Shown here in pieces: positions 1-5,949 of a stretch of 7,689 nucleotides of DNA; position 1 is the stretch's first letter, and every line of letters begins with the position of its first letter. The translations under genes were made by a program, and so were the position numbers. The notes beneath the pieces are model-generated. The model searched no databases and was not told the origin of the DNA. It saw only the letters and a list, made by a program, of their open reading frames with translations. This stretch comes from Dehalococcoidia bacterium (lineage in GTDB: Bacteria > Chloroflexota > Dehalococcoidia > GIF9 > AB-539-J10): NCBI GenBank assembly GCA_018399375.1, contig JAGYOV010000040.1, positions 1-7,689 on the forward strand, read 5' to 3'.

Positions 1-165
1 CACCAAATTCAATATTGCCCAAACCAATAGGGCAATAATCAAACCGCCTATGCCATTGCCAAAGAAATAAAGACCCAGGAAGTAGCCAATAGCGACCAAC
101 AACAGGGCCAGAGCGATCACCAGCGCTACGGACTTTTTCTGGTTAGATCTTATCTGCTCCCACAT
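1..165 (-). CDS. htpX: HtpX-like M48 membrane metalloprotease, N-terminal part (cut by window edge)
   Basis: Only the first 55 codons are inside the window, and the gene continues past base 1. The protein starts MWEQIRSNQKKS, which resembles the N-terminus of HtpX-type zinc metalloproteases of peptidase family M48. Two hydrophobic stretches follow, at about residues 13-34 and 38-55, matching the paired N-terminal membrane helices of that family. The HEXXH zinc site lies beyond the edge, so catalytic competence cannot be judged. HtpX proteases degrade misfolded membrane proteins at the cytoplasmic membrane. The start is 18 bp after the lemA stop codon on the same strand, so the two are very likely co-transcribed. 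The Shine-Dalgarno is weak, with only an AAGAG-like stretch upstream, and translation may partly depend on coupling to lemA. The symbol rests on the N-terminal motif plus the lemA neighbour. Confidence 0.82.
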   Translation of the reverse strand, partial: MWEQIRSNQKKSVALVIALALLLVAIGYFLGLYFFGNGIGGLIIALLVWAILNLV

Positions 166-183
166 GGCTGAAAGCTCTTTTTA

Positions 184-747
184 TCAGGTGAAGCTGACTC
201 GAGGCGCTTCCTTCTCGGACGCCATCGTAATTTCAAAGAAATCAGCGGCCTTGAAGCCAGTCATACCAGCTATCAAACTTGAAGGAAAAACCATCGTCTG
301 ATTGTTATATCTCAGCACGGAATCGTTATAGTACTGTCGGGAGAAACTTATCTTATTCTCTGTTGAGGTAAGCTCTTCCTGCAGAGCCAGGAAATTCTGG
401 TTGGCTTTCAGATCGGGATAGCTTTCAGCTACAGCAATGAGCTTACCTAGAGCAGAACCCAGCTCGCTCTCGGCCCGGGAACGAACACCCGCTCCAGAAG
501 ATGCTACCTGCTGAGCGATGTTGCGCGCCTGGGTCACTGCTTCCAGAGTCTCCCTCTCGTGTTTCATATATCCCTTGGCAGTTTCTACCAGATTTGGAAT
601 GAGATCATACCGCCTCTTGAGCTGTACATCTATCTGCGCCCAGGCGTTTTTTACCTGGTTGCGCAACCTGACCAGCCCATTGTAGAGGACAACAAAGATG
701 ACAGCTAAAACCACTACGATACCACCAATTATATAGGCTGCTAACAT
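184..747 (-). CDS. lemA: LemA family membrane protein
   Basis: This encodes 187 residues, close to the usual length of about 185 for LemA. It has one N-terminal membrane helix (about residues 3-24) with a very short outside segment, then a mostly helical domain. Family hallmarks are visible: NAWAQIDVQLKRRYDLIPNL at about 34-53, ESYPDLKANQNF at about 108-119, then TENKISFSRQYYND at 129-142, and a late FP at 154-155. LemA is a conserved bacterial inner-membrane protein of unclear biochemical role, often encoded beside htpX. I chose the ATG at 747 because AGGGAGGTG lies 4 bases upstream and the protein then begins with the helix. The frame stays open to an ATG at 870, but that adds 41 residues with no family likeness and overlaps the end of the zinc-ribbon gene. 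It lies 86 bp after that gene and 18 bp before htpX. Confidence 0.95.
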   Translation of the reverse strand: MLAAYIIGGIVVVLAVIFVVLYNGLVRLRNQVKNAWAQIDVQLKRRYDLIPNLVETAKGYMKHERETLEAVTQARNIAQQVASSGAGVRSRAESELGSALGKLIAVAESYPDLKANQNFLALQEELTSTENKISFSRQYYNDSVLRYNNQTMVFPSSLIAGMTGFKAADFFEITMASEKEAPRVSFT

Positions 748-751
748 TGAA

Positions 752-760
752 CACCTCCCT
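752..760 (-). promoter_or_regulatory. Strong Shine-Dalgarno of lemA
   Basis: On the minus strand AGGGAGGTG precedes the ATG at 747 by four bases. It is the best ribosome-binding site in the cluster and settles the lemA start against the longer in-frame ATG at 870. Confidence 0.85.
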
Positions 761-833
761 GGAAATTTACCACATAACCAATGACACTTCTCAAATATTC
801 CCGCATCCAGACTATTCCTGCGCGTGAAATACC

Positions 834-1238
834 TCACCGAGAAAACTGAAAACTGAAGACCTCCTGCCACTCCCCATGTGCTTCTCCTGAACTCTTCACA
901 ACCTGCTTTAGCAACTGCGCCAACTCTCCTCCATCGAACCAGAGGCCATCGCCTCTATCGCACACATCTATAATAATCTCTGGCTCCTTACATATAATAG
1001 TTTTCTTCATCCTATGGCCACAGATGGGACAACGGTGTTTCTTCTCCGAAGATGCTGCTTCAGGGAGCTTCATAATTTCCTCCAGGCAAAGGCCATTTCC
1101 TGGCACCTTCAGCAATTGCGTCATCAACGCCAGCTCTCCCACATCAAACCAGACTCCACCGCAATTAAGGCAATGGTCGAGCTCAATGTTCTTGTATTCA
1201 ACAACTATCATGTCGCTCTTACAAACGGGACATATCAT
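834..1238 (-). CDS. Two-knuckle zinc-ribbon protein (zf-TFIIB-like)
   Basis: This 134-residue protein has two copies of the zf-TFIIB-type zinc ribbon. Copy 1 has C3-x2-C6 and C23-x2-C26 followed by GGVWFDVGEL. Copy 2 has C70-x2-C73 and C93 followed by DRGDGLWFDGGEL. In copy 2 the position of the fourth cysteine is Gly96 and the next residue is Asp97, where I recall related proteins often carrying His, so the second site may bind zinc weakly or not at all. No signal peptide or membrane segment is visible, so it is probably cytoplasmic. The biochemical role of these small proteins is not established. Its place upstream of lemA and htpX suggests a part in the same membrane quality-control unit, perhaps as a regulator or adaptor; that is inference. 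The ATG at 1238 has GAGGGTGAG upstream and the CPVC motif starts at residue 3, supporting this start. Confidence 0.88.
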   Translation of the reverse strand: MICPVCKSDMIVVEYKNIELDHCLNCGGVWFDVGELALMTQLLKVPGNGLCLEEIMKLPEAASSEKKHRCPICGHRMKKTIICKEPEIIIDVCDRGDGLWFDGGELAQLLKQVVKSSGEAHGEWQEVFSFQFSR

Positions 1239-1268
1239 TACAACTCACCCTCGTGGACAACCAAAGAT

Positions 1269-1298
1269 AGTGTATGGTCTACAAGTCAGTAGTGTCAA
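1269..1298 (-). promoter_or_regulatory. Sigma70-type promoter of the zinc-ribbon / lemA / htpX cluster
   Basis: Reading the minus strand, a perfect TTGACA (1298-1293) is followed after 18 bases by TACACT (1274-1269), four of six matches to TATAAT. Transcription would start near 1262 and leave a leader of about 24 bases with the GAGGGTGAG Shine-Dalgarno. Its position directly before the first gene of the cluster is what would be expected of the operon promoter. Confidence 0.6.
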
Positions 1299-1470
1299 AT
1301 GAGCTACTTTCCGAGAGTCGCGAAAGGGCATACCTTTGCCTGAATGAATTTGCTCTCATGAGAAACCAAATACAGATAGCAGAATAAATATATGAGGAGT
1401 CAACTCCCACGAGAGAAACACAGAAGGGGGAAGACAAGTTTACATAATAAGTTAATGGCGCTTCTATGAA

Positions 1471-1498
1471 AAGGAATATATCTCTGAAGTCAGAGAAA
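1471..1498 (-). terminator. Possible weak terminator after the MFS gene
   Basis: Directly after the MFS stop codon (minus strand) is a perfect inverted repeat TCTCTGA-CT-TCAGAGA (1496-1481), followed by TATATTCCTTTT. The stem is short, the loop is tight and the T-run is interrupted, so it would be a weak intrinsic terminator at best. The independent promoter at 1269-1298 agrees with transcription being reset in this gap. I see nothing else recognisable in 1299-1470. Confidence 0.35.
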
Positions 1499-2833
1499 TT
1501 AAAAGTGTTTCTGGGCTTGAACAGGGCTCAGCCGGCCGGGAGATACCATCCGCATGAGCACAGCACCAGCAACCATTGAACCGATTAATATGATAAAGGT
1601 AACTGTATAGTCACCAGTGCTATCGTGAAGGAATCCTGCAAGCCAGGGACCTATAGCACCACCCATAGCAAATCCCATGACAATAAATCCCTGTATGGAC
1701 CCGAAATTTTTTCCATGGAAAAGATCTGCTACTACGGCGTAGAAAAGAGGACCCGTGGCACCAAAGCCCAGACCACCGCAAATAGCAAAAAGAAAGGGCA
1801 TCCAGGGTTGAGAAGTATCTTCTATCAGAAACAGCAAGCTGGAAGCTGCTGCGCCCAGAATACAGGCAGGGATGAAGATTTTTTCCCTTCCCAGATAATC
1901 CGAGAGGGAGCTGCAAAAGGTCCCGGCAACGAAGGCGATGCCAAATGAGCTATACATGGTAGCAGCTGCCAGAGGAGTGTAACCGGCATCTATAAAGAAG
2001 TAAACCTGATGTGCCACTGCTATTTGTTGCGCCACTCCAAGAAGAAGAAAGGCGGTCAGGAAAAGCAACCAGAACTGACGGTTTCTCAGTGCACGCGCAA
2101 GCGTCCAGCCCGTGCTGCTCCATATTTCCTTGCTACTCACCGCAGGATACGCTGAATTAGCGAATTTACTTTTCTCCAGGGATGAGCGTGGTTTCTCCTG
2201 CACGCCATCCATAAGCTCCATATCCCCACCAGGACTGCGCCTCATAAATACTGCACAGATAGGCGCGGTAACAACGACAACGGCAATGCCTATCATGATG
2301 TAAGCATTGCGCCAGCCAAAGTTAGAGATGAGGAATTGAGACAGGTACCCAAATACCATGCTGCCACCGAAGGCAGCTCCCAGGACTCCTAATGCCAGAC
2401 CACGCTTTCTCACAAACCAGTTGGCTACTATAGTGGTCATGGGATTCCACCCCATGACGCTCAGCCCTATAGCTACCATGAGACCATATATAAGGTAAAA
2501 ATGCCACTGAGCTGTAGCCGTACTGCACAGCGCTACGCCTGTCCCCACAACGACAGCTCCTATAGTTAAAACCAGCCTTGGCTCAAACCTATCTATCAAC
2601 ATTCCCGCCAGGGGAGCGCTCAGGCCATATACCAGAATGGCAAGAGAAAACATCACTGCCGTATCACCCCTGCCCCAACCAAACTCCTCTACAATGGCGG
2701 GATAAAAAACTGAAAAGGAGTTTCTGACAGCATAGGTGAGTATTATAGATATAAAAGCTACGGCCAAAATGACCCAACCATAGAAGATCTTACTTTTACC
2801 CTTATTCAATTTACTTTCTCGCTGACCTTCCAT
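1499..2833 (-). CDS. Major facilitator superfamily transporter (monocarboxylate / oxalate-formate-like)
   Basis: This 444-residue membrane protein has the size and hydrophobic pattern of a 12-helix MFS carrier. Residues 16-36 (IFYGWVILAVAF onward) form helix 1, typical of the MCT/OFA-like branch. The loop 2-3 signature is visible as GMLIDRFEPR at 77-86. NWFVRKRGLALG (138-149) and GPLFYAVVADLF (361-372) are further family-typical stretches. A hydrophilic central loop of about 50 residues (197-250) separates the two six-helix halves. Such carriers move small organic anions by symport or antiport across the cytoplasmic membrane; the substrate cannot be told here. The ATG at 2833 is the first in the frame and gives a short basic N-terminal tail, but no clear Shine-Dalgarno precedes it. 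It is divergent from the HAD gene and stands alone between its own 5' region and the weak hairpin at 1481-1496. Confidence 0.9.
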   Translation of the reverse strand: MEGQRESKLNKGKSKIFYGWVILAVAFISIILTYAVRNSFSVFYPAIVEEFGWGRGDTAVMFSLAILVYGLSAPLAGMLIDRFEPRLVLTIGAVVVGTGVALCSTATAQWHFYLIYGLMVAIGLSVMGWNPMTTIVANWFVRKRGLALGVLGAAFGGSMVFGYLSQFLISNFGWRNAYIMIGIAVVVVTAPICAVFMRRSPGGDMELMDGVQEKPRSSLEKSKFANSAYPAVSSKEIWSSTGWTLARALRNRQFWLLFLTAFLLLGVAQQIAVAHQVYFFIDAGYTPLAAATMYSSFGIAFVAGTFCSSLSDYLGREKIFIPACILGAAASSLLFLIEDTSQPWMPFLFAICGGLGFGATGPLFYAVVADLFHGKNFGSIQGFIVMGFAMGGAIGPWLAGFLHDSTGDYTVTFIILIGSMVAGAVLMRMVSPGRLSPVQAQKHF

Positions 2834-2991
2834 CTATAAATAGCATTCCGGCATATATTTCATCTGTTTGGAGCAACCATCATCTCAACGTAGAAAACCA
2901 GCACAACCTTTTACTCCTGCACAGGGAAAGGCAATTGTAGCGCAATCTCGCCATGAAATACAGAGCCGCGGACAGAAATGCAGCATAACTG

Positions 2992-3041
2992 TTAACTTTG
3001 ATTGATCTTCGCGTGTATAATTCCTCACTCTGCGATATAAT
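2992..3041 (+). promoter_or_regulatory. Candidate promoter(s) for the HAD gene, two TATAAT boxes
   Basis: The 279-bp gap between the divergent MFS and HAD genes holds two perfect TATAAT hexamers on the plus strand, at 3016-3021 and 3036-3041, exactly 20 bp apart. The first has TTAACT (2992-2997, four of six matches to TTGACA) at 18-base spacing. The second has no good -35. Starts near 3028 or 3048 would leave leaders of about 85 or 65 bases before the HAD ATG. I could not identify a convincing promoter for the divergent MFS gene in 2834-2991. Confidence 0.45.
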
Positions 3042-3112
3042 GAGGACACGAAGCGCCGAAGAGAAACGCAAGGTGCCAGAAGAAAATATCTGACAGGATC
3101 GAAGGTGAACGG

Positions 3113-3805
3113 ATGATTAAAGCAGTGTTTTTTGACCTTTATCAGACCCTGATACACTACGACCCGCCCCGTGAAAAGATCGAGCAAGACGTACTCAGAG
3201 ATCATGGTATAGAAGTGCCACTGGAGAAGATACGCCGCGCGATTTTCATAGCTGATGAACTCCTGTATACAGACCTCGCCCGGCTATCATGGAACAAGCG
3301 AACAACGGAGGAGAAGCTCGATCTCTACCTCCGGTACCAGGATTGCTTACTCAAGGAAGCGGGAGTAGATGCATCGCAGCAATTAATCAGAGAAGTTACC
3401 AGAAAGATGCAGCAATTTGATTCCAGAAAGGTACTGTTTGATGATGTTGAGCCTACTCTAACTCTCCTGAGAGAAAAGGGGCTTATCCTTGGCCTGATTT
3501 CCAATGTAGATAGCGACATAACACCTCTTTGTCAGGAGCTTGGTCTGTCAGCACTGCTCCAGATAGTTGTAACCTCACAGGACGTGGGGATCGGCAAACC
3601 CCACCCGGAAATATTTCGAGAAGCTCTCAGACAGGCTGAGGTAAATCCCAACGAGGCAATTTACGTTGGGGACCAGTATCAGATCGATGTAGAGGGCGCC
3701 AATGCAGCTGGTATGCAAGGCGTGCTTCTGGATCGCGGTGAATTGAAAGAAACGACCACCTACCCCAAAATCAACGGTCTCAACGAATTGATAGAATTCA
3801 TCTAA
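3113..3805 (+). CDS. HAD-superfamily hydrolase, subfamily IA-like
   Basis: This 230-residue soluble protein carries the four HAD motifs in order. Motif I is FFDLYQTLI with nucleophile Asp8. Motif II is LISN with Ser130. Motif III is GKPHPEIF with Lys162. Motif IV is YVGDQYQIDVEGA with Asp187 and Asp192. Residues of about 15-105 would form the helical C1 cap. Position +2 after the nucleophile is Tyr10, where most HAD phosphatases have the acid/base Asp. A Tyr there is the pattern of haloacid dehalogenases (DxYGT) and of many uncharacterised members, so phosphatase activity should not be assumed. The usual family length is 200-250 residues. The ATG at 3113 has GAAGGTGA upstream and begins right at beta-strand 1. 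The stop TAA is immediately followed by the in-frame aminopeptidase remnant. The substrate is unknown. Confidence 0.9.
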   Translation: MIKAVFFDLYQTLIHYDPPREKIEQDVLRDHGIEVPLEKIRRAIFIADELLYTDLARLSWNKRTTEEKLDLYLRYQDCLLKEAGVDASQQLIREVTRKMQQFDSRKVLFDDVEPTLTLLREKGLILGLISNVDSDITPLCQELGLSALLQIVVTSQDVGIGKPHPEIFREALRQAEVNPNEAIYVGDQYQIDVEGANAAGMQGVLLDRGELKETTTYPKINGLNELIEFI

Positions 3806-3949
3806 ATGGGAGCAGGTTATCCTGAGACGGGCAGCAAAAACGAATCGGCAATTCACTGGGATATGATCTGCAATCTACGCGAGGAGGGAGAAATATGGGT
3901 AGATGATGATTTGTTATATCGGAACGGCAAATTTGCCATCGAATTTTAA
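3806..3949 (+). pseudogene. C-terminal remnant of an M29-type aminopeptidase
   Basis: The frame from 3806 to the TAA at 3947-3949 encodes 47 residues beginning MGAGYPETGSKNESAIHWDM and ending LLYRNGKFAIEF. It reads as the extreme C-terminus of M29 (AmpS/AmpT-type) metallo-aminopeptidases, whose tails carry a conserved S-A-I-H-W-D segment with the last metal ligands, then a GEI-V-D strand and a final GKF. Here the His and Asp are residues 17 and 19. Full-length M29 enzymes have about 370-410 residues, so roughly seven eighths are missing, including the catalytic Glu and the other ligands. No trace of the rest is visible upstream, where the intact HAD gene ends at 3805. There is no dedicated ribosome-binding site. 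It is most simply a deletion scar, though a small expressed protein cannot be excluded. The family assignment is from memory of the motif. Confidence 0.68.
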
Positions 3950-3990
3950 TATGGCGTTCACGCAAAAAGGAAAGAAATTTTAAAAAACCC

Positions 3991-3996
3991 AGGAGG
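3991..3996 (+). promoter_or_regulatory. Consensus Shine-Dalgarno of the repeat lipoprotein gene
   Basis: A perfect AGGAGG sits 8 bases before the ATG at 4005 and 11 before the second ATG at 4008, which favours the first. I see no convincing -35/-10 pair in 3806-4004, so the gene may depend on the HAD promoter or on a non-canonical promoter. Confidence 0.8.
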
Positions 3997-4004
3997 CAAA
4001 TATC

Positions 4005-5696
4005 ATGATGAAAAAATGCGCGCTGGTGCTGCTGATAGTATCGCTTACTCTCTTTTCACTGGCAGGGTGTACTCTAATTCCATCTACTCCCCTTCAGATT
4101 ACTCTGCAATCTCCATCAAATGGCAGCTCGATCTCTTCGCTAACACCAATTCTGGCATGGAATTGCAACGAATCGCATGTCTCCTTCCGCCTCCAGGTAG
4201 CCAGCGATAGCAACTTCAATGACCTCGTTATCGATCAGTCTGCCCTACCGGATCCAAGCTATACAATACCTTCTGGCAAGATAAAAAATAACCAGTCATA
4301 TTACTGGAGAGTAAATGCCAGTAAGACAAGCCAAACCAGCGATTGGACGCCATGCTGGTCCTTTAATACTCCATCGGAGGGGGGTACCGCGACGATAAAG
4401 GCCACCCTGGATGGCCAGCCGTGGTCGGGCAACATTGATTACGCCCTGAGCGGACCGGACCAGCAAAGCGGCACTTCCGTAACCCAGAATTTCAGCGGAC
4501 TGACTCCGGGAAGCTATACTCTTGGATATAACTCCGGTGGCCCTTCAGAAGCTGCGCTGGATAACATTGCACCATCGGCAACCCAAACGCTAGCAGCAGA
4601 TGGCACCATTACCTTCACTCTCAATTTCGTTTCGAGGGTGCCTGGCACAGTAAAAGTCAAGGCGACCCTCGATGGAGATCCATGGTCCGGCAGAGTACAC
4701 TACAGCATAAGTGGCCCATATGCAGATGCTCTTTCATCCGTGCCCCAGACCTTCGACAACCTGCCACAGGGAATCTATACTATAAGCTTCCGCTCTGGTG
4801 GCCCTAGTGGCGCAATCCTGGCAGAGATCTCTCCTTCCACATCTCAAACCTTATCCGGCAGCGGAAGCATTACCTTCACCCTCAACTTCCATTCTCAAAC
4901 CTCCAGCACCATAAATGTCAAAACCACGCTTGATGGTAGAAACTGGTCAGGGAACATTAAGTACACCATAAGCGGTCCATACGATGATTCCAGCTCCTAC
5001 GTTCCTGACAGCTTTAGCGACCTACCACAAGGGTCATACACCATACACTATCGCTCGGGTGGTCCCAGCGGCGCAACCCTGTGGGACGTCTCCCCATCAT
5101 CTTCACAAACCGTAAGCCACAATGGTGTCATAACCTATACTTTTAACTTCCACACGCAATCCAACTGCGCCATAAGAGTAAATGCTACTCTCGATGGCCA
5201 GCCATGGTCTGGCGAGGTCAACTATGCTATCGAAGGACATTACTCCGGCTCTGGTGCCAGCGTCCCCAACACTCTTGGCAGCGTGCCGCCGGGGAGCTAC
5301 TCTCTGCATTACCTTTCTGGAGGCCCAGAGGGAGCTGAGCTGGGCAGAATTTCACCTGAACCAAGCCAGTACGCCAATCCCGGTGATACCATCACCTTTA
5401 CCATGAACTTCCACTCACAAGGTGGCGGCATCATAAACGTCACAGCCAACATCGATGGCGAACCATGGCAGGGAGAAGTCCGCTACACCTTGCATGGACC
5501 CATTACCGACTCTGGTTCTTATGTGCCCGGTCAGTTCACAGGGCCAGCCGGCACTTATTCCCTGTCTTACACTTCGGGAGGACCTCACCAGTGCGTGCTG
5601 GAAAGCATTTCACCTTCGCCGACGCAACACCTTGGCAACAACGGCATCATAGAATTTACTCTCAACTTTCACTTCCAGAGCGGCGTTCTTCCATGA
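4005..5696 (+). CDS. Surface lipoprotein with an FN3-like domain and five tandem ~87-residue repeats
   Basis: This 563-residue protein starts with a basic n-region (MMKK), a hydrophobic core and a lipobox L19-A-G-C22. It should therefore be exported by Sec, lipidated on Cys22 and anchored outside the cytoplasmic membrane. Residues of about 30-123 look like a fibronectin-III-like domain (L-SPSNGSSIS, TPILAWNC, YYWRVNA, DWTPCWSFNT), with Cys54 and Cys117 able to form a disulfide. Residues 129-563 are five tandem copies of one beta-rich unit with the pattern LDG-PWSG-Y-GP, then VP, PxGxYT, SGGP, ISPS-SQT and TFTLNF. No enzyme motif is present, so adhesion, matrix or ligand binding is the likely role; that is inference. 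I know no named family for the repeat. The gene is followed by a strong terminator and appears to be its own unit, or the end of a HAD-led one. Confidence 0.85.
   Translation: MMKKCALVLLIVSLTLFSLAGCTLIPSTPLQITLQSPSNGSSISSLTPILAWNCNESHVSFRLQVASDSNFNDLVIDQSALPDPSYTIPSGKIKNNQSYYWRVNASKTSQTSDWTPCWSFNTPSEGGTATIKATLDGQPWSGNIDYALSGPDQQSGTSVTQNFSGLTPGSYTLGYNSGGPSEAALDNIAPSATQTLAADGTITFTLNFVSRVPGTVKVKATLDGDPWSGRVHYSISGPYADALSSVPQTFDNLPQGIYTISFRSGGPSGAILAEISPSTSQTLSGSGSITFTLNFHSQTSSTINVKTTLDGRNWSGNIKYTISGPYDDSSSYVPDSFSDLPQGSYTIHYRSGGPSGATLWDVSPSSSQTVSHNGVITYTFNFHTQSNCAIRVNATLDGQPWSGEVNYAIEGHYSGSGASVPNTLGSVPPGSYSLHYLSGGPEGAELGRISPEPSQYANPGDTITFTMNFHSQGGGIINVTANIDGEPWQGEVRYTLHGPITDSGSYVPGQFTGPAGTYSLSYTSGGPHQCVLESISPSPTQHLGNNGIIEFTLNFHFQSGVLP
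4389..5693 (+). repeat. Five in-frame 261-bp coding repeats
   Basis: The units are residues 129-215, 216-302, 303-389, 390-476 and 477-563, at bases 4389-4649, 4650-4910, 4911-5171, 5172-5432 and 5433-5693. The glycine of (T/N)(L/I)DG falls at 137, 224, 311, 398 and 485, always 87 apart. The proline of SGGP falls at 180, 267, 354, 441 and 527, so only the last unit lost one residue, between VP508 and G516. An invariant Trp lies at 140, 227, 314, 401 and 488. The units are diverged at the DNA level, especially at third codon positions, so the duplications look old and maintained by selection on protein. Confidence 0.9.
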
Positions 5697-5730
5697 GTAA
5701 AAATAACCTCCTGTGGTAGAGCAACATACC

Positions 5731-5775
5731 GGGAAGGAGAGGGAAAACAGAGCTCTTCCTCTCCTTCCTTCTTTC
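5731..5775 (+). terminator. Strong intrinsic terminator after the lipoprotein gene
   Basis: GGAAGGAGAGG (5732-5742) and CCTCTCCTTCC (5758-5768) pair perfectly over 11 bp around a 15-base loop. The downstream strand continues TTCTTTC. The T-rich tail lies only on the plus-strand side, so it ends transcription from the lipoprotein gene and separates it from the ABC operon. Confidence 0.85.
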
Positions 5776-5810
5776 TATACAGACAGCCAAACAATATACA
5801 TTCTCACGAC

Positions 5811-5841
5811 TTGTTATACCTCCAGAGAGCAACGGTATAGA
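5811..5841 (+). promoter_or_regulatory. Possible long-spacer, MerR-style promoter
   Basis: TTGTTA (5811-5816) and TATAGA (5836-5841) are separated by 19 bases, longer than the optimum. The inverted repeat TATACC (5815-5820) and GGTATA (5834-5839) overlaps both hexamers. Promoters activated by MerR-family regulators have a 19-20-base spacer with an inverted repeat inside it. The match here is by layout only, and no regulator gene is in the window. Confidence 0.25.
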
Positions 5842-5883
5842 ATGGTAAAAATATCATACTGTACCGCGAGCGCATGCCCTGAA

Positions 5884-5912
5884 TTGTCAAAGAGGAGATC
5901 TGAGAATATACT
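5884..5912 (+). promoter_or_regulatory. Sigma70-type promoter of the ABC permease/ATPase operon
   Basis: TTGTCA (5884-5889, five of six) and TATACT (5907-5912, five of six) are spaced by the optimal 17 bases. Transcription would start near 5919, giving a leader of about 140 bases before the permease ATG. That leader contains the palindrome at 5950-5966. Confidence 0.65.
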
Positions 5913-5949
5913 TTCACCATATACGCAACATACGTAACAACTCAGAATG

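Noticed and set aside
748..870. 41-codon N-terminal extension of lemA up to the ATG at 870
   Set aside because: It lacks LemA likeness, overlaps the end of the zinc-ribbon gene and has no good ribosome-binding site, whereas the ATG at 747 has AGGGAGGTG.
1014..1302. Two overlapping plus-strand open frames of 92 codons each
   Set aside because: They are antisense to the zinc-ribbon gene and its promoter, show no family motifs and have no ribosome-binding sites.
1396..1408. Small inverted repeat GGAGT-CA-ACTCC in the gap after the MFS gene
   Set aside because: Arms of five bases are common by chance, and it is placed neither at a stop codon nor at a promoter.
3040..3093. 17-codon ORF starting at the second TATAAT box
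   Set aside because: Very short, no ribosome-binding site, and its ATG overlaps the -10 hexamer; most likely chance.
2880..3205. Minus-strand open frames across the MFS-HAD gap and the HAD 5' end
   Set aside because: They cover the promoter region and part of HAD in antisense, and their composition is cysteine- and arginine-rich as in non-coding translation.
3926..3937. Perfect 12-bp palindrome GGCAAATTTGCC
   Set aside because: It falls inside the aminopeptidase remnant and simply encodes its conserved GKF-A ending, so an operator role is not needed to explain it.
4389..5693. Reading the 261-bp repeats as a recent array, mobile element or CRISPR-like structure
   Set aside because: The units are in frame, diverged at synonymous sites and contiguous without spacers, so they are old protein-domain duplications.
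5713..5937. 74-codon plus-strand ORF after the lipoprotein gene
   Set aside because: It runs through the intrinsic terminator and the promoter sites, with no family likeness or ribosome-binding site.
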